Below the pieces are notes generated by a model. That model saw only the letters and a list, made by a program, of their open reading frames with translations, was not told the DNA's origin and did not search any database. From JAIEOG01 sp964519985 (GTDB lineage Bacteria; Bdellovibrionota; FAC87; UBA2466), in assembly GCA_964519985.1 (NCBI GenBank), contig CAZFMF010000002.1, positions 1 to 64,000 on the forward strand: DNA of 64,000 nucleotides. Reading direction: 5' to 3'. Below, one piece after another: positions 60,300 through 64,000 of the stretch (position 1 is its first letter; the number at the start of each line of letters is the position of its first letter). A program made the position numbers and the translations under genes.

Positions 60300-62420
60300 T
60301 TACTCGAAGCCGCGTTTGCGCATGAGCGCGCCGGTATCCACATCCCGACCGCGGAAGTTACGAAAGCCTTCGGCCGGGTCGATGGTGTTCCCCACCGAGA
60401 AGACGTAGTGCACCAGACGGAAAGCGGCGGCTTTGTCGTAGTAACCGCCCGGCTGGGCTTCGAAGTAGTCGGCCGCATCCGCCGTCAGCGAATCGGCCCA
60501 GAGGTAGCTGTAGTAGCCGGCCTCGTAGCCGTGTCCGAAGATATGCAGGAAGTGTGGGGTGCGGTGACGCATCACGATCTGCTTGGGCATGCCGAGCGCC
60601 GTCAGCGTTTCCGATTCAAACCGACGCGGATCTACCGCTTCCGTCGTCAAATGCAGTTTCATGTCCACGAGGGCCGCCGACAGGTATTCCATCGTCGCGA
60701 AGCCCTGGTTGAACTTCGACGCCGCGCGGATCTTGGCCAGCAACTCTTCCGGCATGGGCTTGCCGGTTTGGTAGTGGACCGCGAAGCGCGTGAGCACTTC
60801 CCGGGTGGTAAACCAGTGCTCGATCAGCTGCGATGGAAACTCCACGTAGTCGCGCGAAACATTCGTGCCCGCCAAGGTCGGGTAGGTCACCCGCGACGAC
60901 AGCCCGTGCAACGCATGACCAAACTCGTGAAAGAGGGTGACCGCATCGTCCCAGCCTATCAACACCGGCTGCCCGGCCTCGGTTTTCACGAAATTGGAGT
61001 TGTTCGAAACAATGGGCGTGACCCATTTCCCGTCCAGATTGCTCTGGGCCCGGTAATCGGTCATCCAGGCGCCGCTACGTTTTCCGTCCCGTGCATAAGG
61101 ATCGAGGTACCACAAACCGACCAGATTCCCGGTCTTGTCCGTCACCTTGTAAACGGTAACATCCGGGTGAAACACGGGAACATCCGTCACCCGGGTGAAG
61201 GTCAGTTCGAAAACTTCCTGAGCCATCCAGTGAATCGCTTGGATCAGTTTTTCCAACTGCAGATACTCGGAGATCTGGTTGGAATCCAGATTGTATTTCG
61301 CCATCCGCACCTTCTCGGTGTAGTAGCGATAGTCCCAAGCTTCGATTTCCGCGCCCAAGCCCTCGGCGTCGGCCAACGCCTGCATGTCGGCAATTTCTTC
61401 TTTGGCGCGTTCCAATGCCTTGGGCCAGACCTTCATCATCAGACCCATCGCTTGGTCGGGGGTCTTCGCCATTTGGCTGTCCAGTTGGACATGCGCGTGC
61501 GTCTCGTAACCCAGCAGTTTTGCTCGTTCCGCCCGCAGAGTCAGGATCTTGGAGATGATGGCGTTGTTATCATTTTTATCGCCGTTGTCACCCCGACTGT
61601 AATAGGTCTTCCAAACCTTCTCACGCAGCGCGCGATTTTTTGAAAACGTGAGAAACGGTTCCATCGCCGAACGGGTGTTGCGCACCGCCCACTTGCCCGC
61701 CTTGCCCAGATCCTGCGCCGACTTGGCGAAACCGCGAATCAACGCGGGAGTGAGCCCTTCTAATTCGCCTTCCGTTTCAATCCAGGTCACTTTTTCTTCT
61801 TCGTCGTTGAGCATGTTTTGCCCGAACTCGGTCTCGAGCTGGCTGAGTTTCTGATTGAGCTCGGAAAGCTGTTTCTTTTGGGCATCACCCAATGTCGCCC
61901 CGTCACGCACATATGACTTGTACGTGTCTTCCACTAACCGTTGCTGCTCGGCCGACAGGTCTTTCCGGTCTTGGTAAACCTTCGCAATGCGAGCAAAGAG
62001 CGCCGAATTTTGCGTAATGCGGTCGCTATGGGCTGCCACCTTTGGATTTACCTCACTCTCAATCTTGGACATATCGCCCACATTGAGATTCGCGGCGTGC
62101 ACATCGAAAATCGCCTTGAGCTGAGTCAAAGCCTTTCCGGCCTTTTCCATGGGAACGAAGGTATTCGCGAAAGTAGGGGCCTCTGGGTTTTTCGCGATCG
62201 CGTCGATTTGCTTACCGGCCTTGGCAATCGCGGCGTCAAAAGCCGAGGGGAAATCTTTGGGGTTAATCTTGTCCCAAGCGGGAACTCCGCCGTAAGGTCC
62301 GGTCCAGTCTAGAAGCATTGAATTTAGGCTTTCCGATCGGCGGGAGCAGGACCCCGACACCAAAACCGCTAACCCTAATGCAGCGTACGCCGTCCCACGA
62401 AGATTCCCCAAACCTTTCAT
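60300..62420 (-). CDS. M3-family zinc metallopeptidase, probable lipoprotein
   Basis: The product has 706 residues from ATG 62420 (after GGGAG); ATG 62432 is an alternative. The leader MKGLGNLRGTAYAALGLAVL is followed by VSGSCS, a weak lipobox. The catalytic zinc motif HEFGHALHGLSS stands near residue 475, with the downstream Glu helix (YVEFPSQLIEHW) and the HIFGHGYEAGYYSYLW block that binds substrate. M3 enzymes cut oligopeptides or release dipeptides. Length (about 680-710) and the late helix fit the Dcp/oligopeptidase A group. A periplasmic location would give it a role in peptide turnover. Confidence 0.92.
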   Translation of the reverse strand: MKGLGNLRGTAYAALGLAVLVSGSCSRRSESLNSMLLDWTGPYGGVPAWDKINPKDFPSAFDAAIAKAGKQIDAIAKNPEAPTFANTFVPMEKAGKALTQLKAIFDVHAANLNVGDMSKIESEVNPKVAAHSDRITQNSALFARIAKVYQDRKDLSAEQQRLVEDTYKSYVRDGATLGDAQKKQLSELNQKLSQLETEFGQNMLNDEEEKVTWIETEGELEGLTPALIRGFAKSAQDLGKAGKWAVRNTRSAMEPFLTFSKNRALREKVWKTYYSRGDNGDKNDNNAIISKILTLRAERAKLLGYETHAHVQLDSQMAKTPDQAMGLMMKVWPKALERAKEEIADMQALADAEGLGAEIEAWDYRYYTEKVRMAKYNLDSNQISEYLQLEKLIQAIHWMAQEVFELTFTRVTDVPVFHPDVTVYKVTDKTGNLVGLWYLDPYARDGKRSGAWMTDYRAQSNLDGKWVTPIVSNNSNFVKTEAGQPVLIGWDDAVTLFHEFGHALHGLSSRVTYPTLAGTNVSRDYVEFPSQLIEHWFTTREVLTRFAVHYQTGKPMPEELLAKIRAASKFNQGFATMEYLSAALVDMKLHLTTEAVDPRRFESETLTALGMPKQIVMRHRTPHFLHIFGHGYEAGYYSYLWADSLTADAADYFEAQPGGYYDKAAAFRLVHYVFSVGNTIDPAEGFRNFRGRDVDTGALMRKRGFE

Positions 62421-62516
62421 TCCCACTCCCATGTTCAAAAGTTCCCCGGTTTTTAGGTAACCTCATCCTGCGGAAGGAGTCAAAGTGGAGATTGTTTCGG
62501 CCCGGGCAAAGACGGG

Positions 62517-64000
62517 CTAGACGGATAGGTTCCGAGCCCCTTGTCGCCGATCGCGCGCGCGCAAGATTGGCTTCGGGTTTGACGGAGTCTTGTCTTTCCC
62601 GGTGCCGGTTCCGGAACGGGCGGTAATCGCCGCTTTCACAAATCCGATAAACATCGGGTGGGGCGAGAATGGCTTGGAGTTGAACTCCGGGTGGAACTGA
62701 CAGCTCAGGAACCAGGGATGGTTCTTGATTTCCATCATCTCGACGAGGTTTAGTTCGTGATTCACTCCGGAGAAGACAATGCCCTTCTCTTCTAAAATGC
62801 GACGGTAGTGGTTATTCACTTCGTAGCGGTGCCGGTGGCGCTCGCTGATTGCGCTCTTGCCGTAAACTTTCGCCGCCAGCGAATCCTTCTGCAGTTTGCA
62901 GTCGTAAGCACCCAAGCGCATACTGCCACCCAAGCGCTCGACCCGTCGCTGGCCTTCCATGATGTCGATGACAAATTCGCCCGTATTGGAAAACTCCCGA
63001 CTGGTCGCTTTCGTCAAACCGCAAACATTGCGGGCGTACTCAATCACCGCCAGCTGCAAGCCAATGCAGATTCCAAAGTACGGGACCTTATTCTCCCGGG
63101 CGTAGCGGATGGCGCGGATCTTTCCTTCCACGCCGCGATTGCCGAAGCCCCCGGGCACCAAGATTCCCGAAAGACCCAGCAAGAGTTTTTCCGCGGCCGC
63201 CGCGTCGGTAATTTTTTCCGACTCAATATAGCGCAGGTTGATTTTGCACTGATTGGCGATCGCACCGTGGGTCAGCGCTTCGCTAACACTCTTATACGAT
63301 TCGGTGAGGTCGACGTACTTGCCTACGATGCCGACATCGATCGAACCATTCTGCGGTCCCGCCATCGTGCGCACGATCTTCGACCACTTATCGAGACCCC
63401 GCGAGCGCGTTTTCAGTCCGAAACGACGGCAAATCTTTTCGTCGAGACCCTGGTCGGCAAAGACCATCGGCACTTCGTAAATATTGCCCACATCGCGCGC
63501 GGTGATCACATTGTCCGCGCGCAAGTTACAAAAGAGCGCGATCTTGGCACAAATATCCTTAGGCAATGTCCGATCGGTGCGACAGAGCAGGAAGTCCGGT
63601 TGGATCCCAATCTCGCGCAATTTCTGCACACTGTGCTGAGTCGGTTTGGTCTTTAGCTCCCCACTCAATCCGAGGAACGGCACTAACGTCAGGTGCAGGA
63701 AGAGCACGTTTTCTTCGCCGATATCAAAACGAAACTGACGAATGGCTTCCAAGAACGGGAGCGATTCGATATCCCCCACCGTGCCGCCAATCTCGACGAT
63801 CGTAACGTCGTGGCCTTCGCCGACCTTGCGAATGCGCTGTTTGATTTCATCGGTGATGTGCGGAATCACCTGCACGGTACCGCCGAGGTACTCTCCGCGC
63901 CGTTCTTTGGCGATGACGGTTTCGTAAACTTGGCCGGCGGAGACGCTGTTTTCCCGGCTCAGATTGATCGCGGTAAAACGCTCGTAGTGCCCCAAGTCCA
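62517..64000 (-). CDS. pyrG: CTP synthase PyrG, 5' end cut by window edge
   Basis: The last 494 residues of CTP synthase are present. They start at DLGHYERFTAINL, so about 75 residues with the first ATP loop lie beyond the edge. The synthetase part holds GGTVGDIESLPFLEAIRQF and DFLLCRTDRTLPKDICAKIA. The glutaminase part has the oxyanion loop VPGGFGNRG, nucleophile Cys in VPYFGICIGLQLAVIEYARN, and the His-Glu pair in CQFHPEF. A 30-residue basic tail after the domain (GTGTGKDKTPSNPKPILRAR) is longer than usual. The enzyme makes CTP from UTP and glutamine. Confidence 0.95.
   Translation of the reverse strand, partial: DLGHYERFTAINLSRENSVSAGQVYETVIAKERRGEYLGGTVQVIPHITDEIKQRIRKVGEGHDVTIVEIGGTVGDIESLPFLEAIRQFRFDIGEENVLFLHLTLVPFLGLSGELKTKPTQHSVQKLREIGIQPDFLLCRTDRTLPKDICAKIALFCNLRADNVITARDVGNIYEVPMVFADQGLDEKICRRFGLKTRSRGLDKWSKIVRTMAGPQNGSIDVGIVGKYVDLTESYKSVSEALTHGAIANQCKINLRYIESEKITDAAAAEKLLLGLSGILVPGGFGNRGVEGKIRAIRYARENKVPYFGICIGLQLAVIEYARNVCGLTKATSREFSNTGEFVIDIMEGQRRVERLGGSMRLGAYDCKLQKDSLAAKVYGKSAISERHRHRYEVNNHYRRILEEKGIVFSGVNHELNLVEMMEIKNHPWFLSCQFHPEFNSKPFSPHPMFIGFVKAAITARSGTGTGKDKTPSNPKPILRARDRRQGARNLSV

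Noticed and set aside
1..64000. rRNA, tRNA, insertion sequences, prophage, CRISPR, replication origin
   Set aside because: I looked for cloverleaf, rRNA and transposase-like signals by eye and saw none. tRNA and covariance-model scans were not possible here, so small RNA genes could be missed.

Overview
The window (about 64 kb, GC-rich, densely packed, mostly intergenic gaps under 250 bases) comes from a motile Gram-negative bacterium. It carries lipopolysaccharide export genes (lptB, lptC, lptE), outer-membrane barrels, many lipoproteins, rpoN, fliL and a full chemosensory gene set. The mix of proteobacterial gene order (lptC-lptB-rpoN-hpf; lptE-holA) with a chemosensory set containing CheX and CheD, many secreted proteins of no recognised family and an LptC-LptA fusion suggests a deltaproteobacterial or Bdellovibrionota-like organism. 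This placement is inference; no 16S gene or other marker settles it. I see no rRNA, tRNA, CRISPR array, prophage or intact insertion sequence. No gene-free stretch exceeds about 300 bases.

Layout. 1-3.6 kb: envelope genes on the minus strand (a cut-off secreted protein, a small protein, a GT87 membrane glycosyltransferase, a large outer-membrane barrel protein) with a decayed gene remnant between them. 3.7-7.3 kb: lptC(A)-lptB-rpoN-hpf. 7.4-9.1 kb: lptE-holA. 9.1-13.6 kb: thiolase, a small protein, GT4 glycosyltransferase, NUDIX hydrolase and a delta-60-repeat lipoprotein, coupled by overlapping starts and stops. 13.5-15.3 kb: a small membrane protein and a GH5 endoglycoceramidase-like hydrolase. 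15.3-27.6 kb: the chemosensory region (cheY, cheX, cheA, cheD, cheB, cheR, one chemoreceptor, two cheW, a second cheA), interrupted by two secreted-protein genes.

27.6-45.5 kb: a secreted nuclease, NADP-type glyceraldehyde-3-phosphate dehydrogenase, a 1459-residue Ig-repeat/VWA surface protein, a diguanylate cyclase, a GHMP kinase, ftsB, pyruvate kinase, fliL, an OmpA-like porin, gamma-glutamyltranspeptidase, a DMT permease, a GNAT acetyltransferase and fumarase. 45.6-53.6 kb: a likely operon ltaE-lepB-dnaE plus three envelope genes of unknown role. 53.6-64 kb: secreted proteins of unknown family, lipB, a DsbA-like oxidoreductase, a frameshifted secreted-protein gene, an M3 metallopeptidase and pyrG, cut by the window edge.

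How parts fit: the two CheA kinases can take input from the chemoreceptor through the CheW proteins and phosphorylate CheY and CheB. CheR, CheB and CheD would adapt the receptor and CheX would dephosphorylate CheY. A putative sigma-28 promoter before the receptor ties it to the flagellar regulon. The most notable non-gene content is four small families of interspersed repeats. One has conserved cores with compensating stem changes, another is an 18-base palindrome at gene 3' ends. The most notable protein is the Ig-repeat/VWA protein, whose Ig-like domains form a four-domain super-repeat (ABCD, ABCD, ABC).
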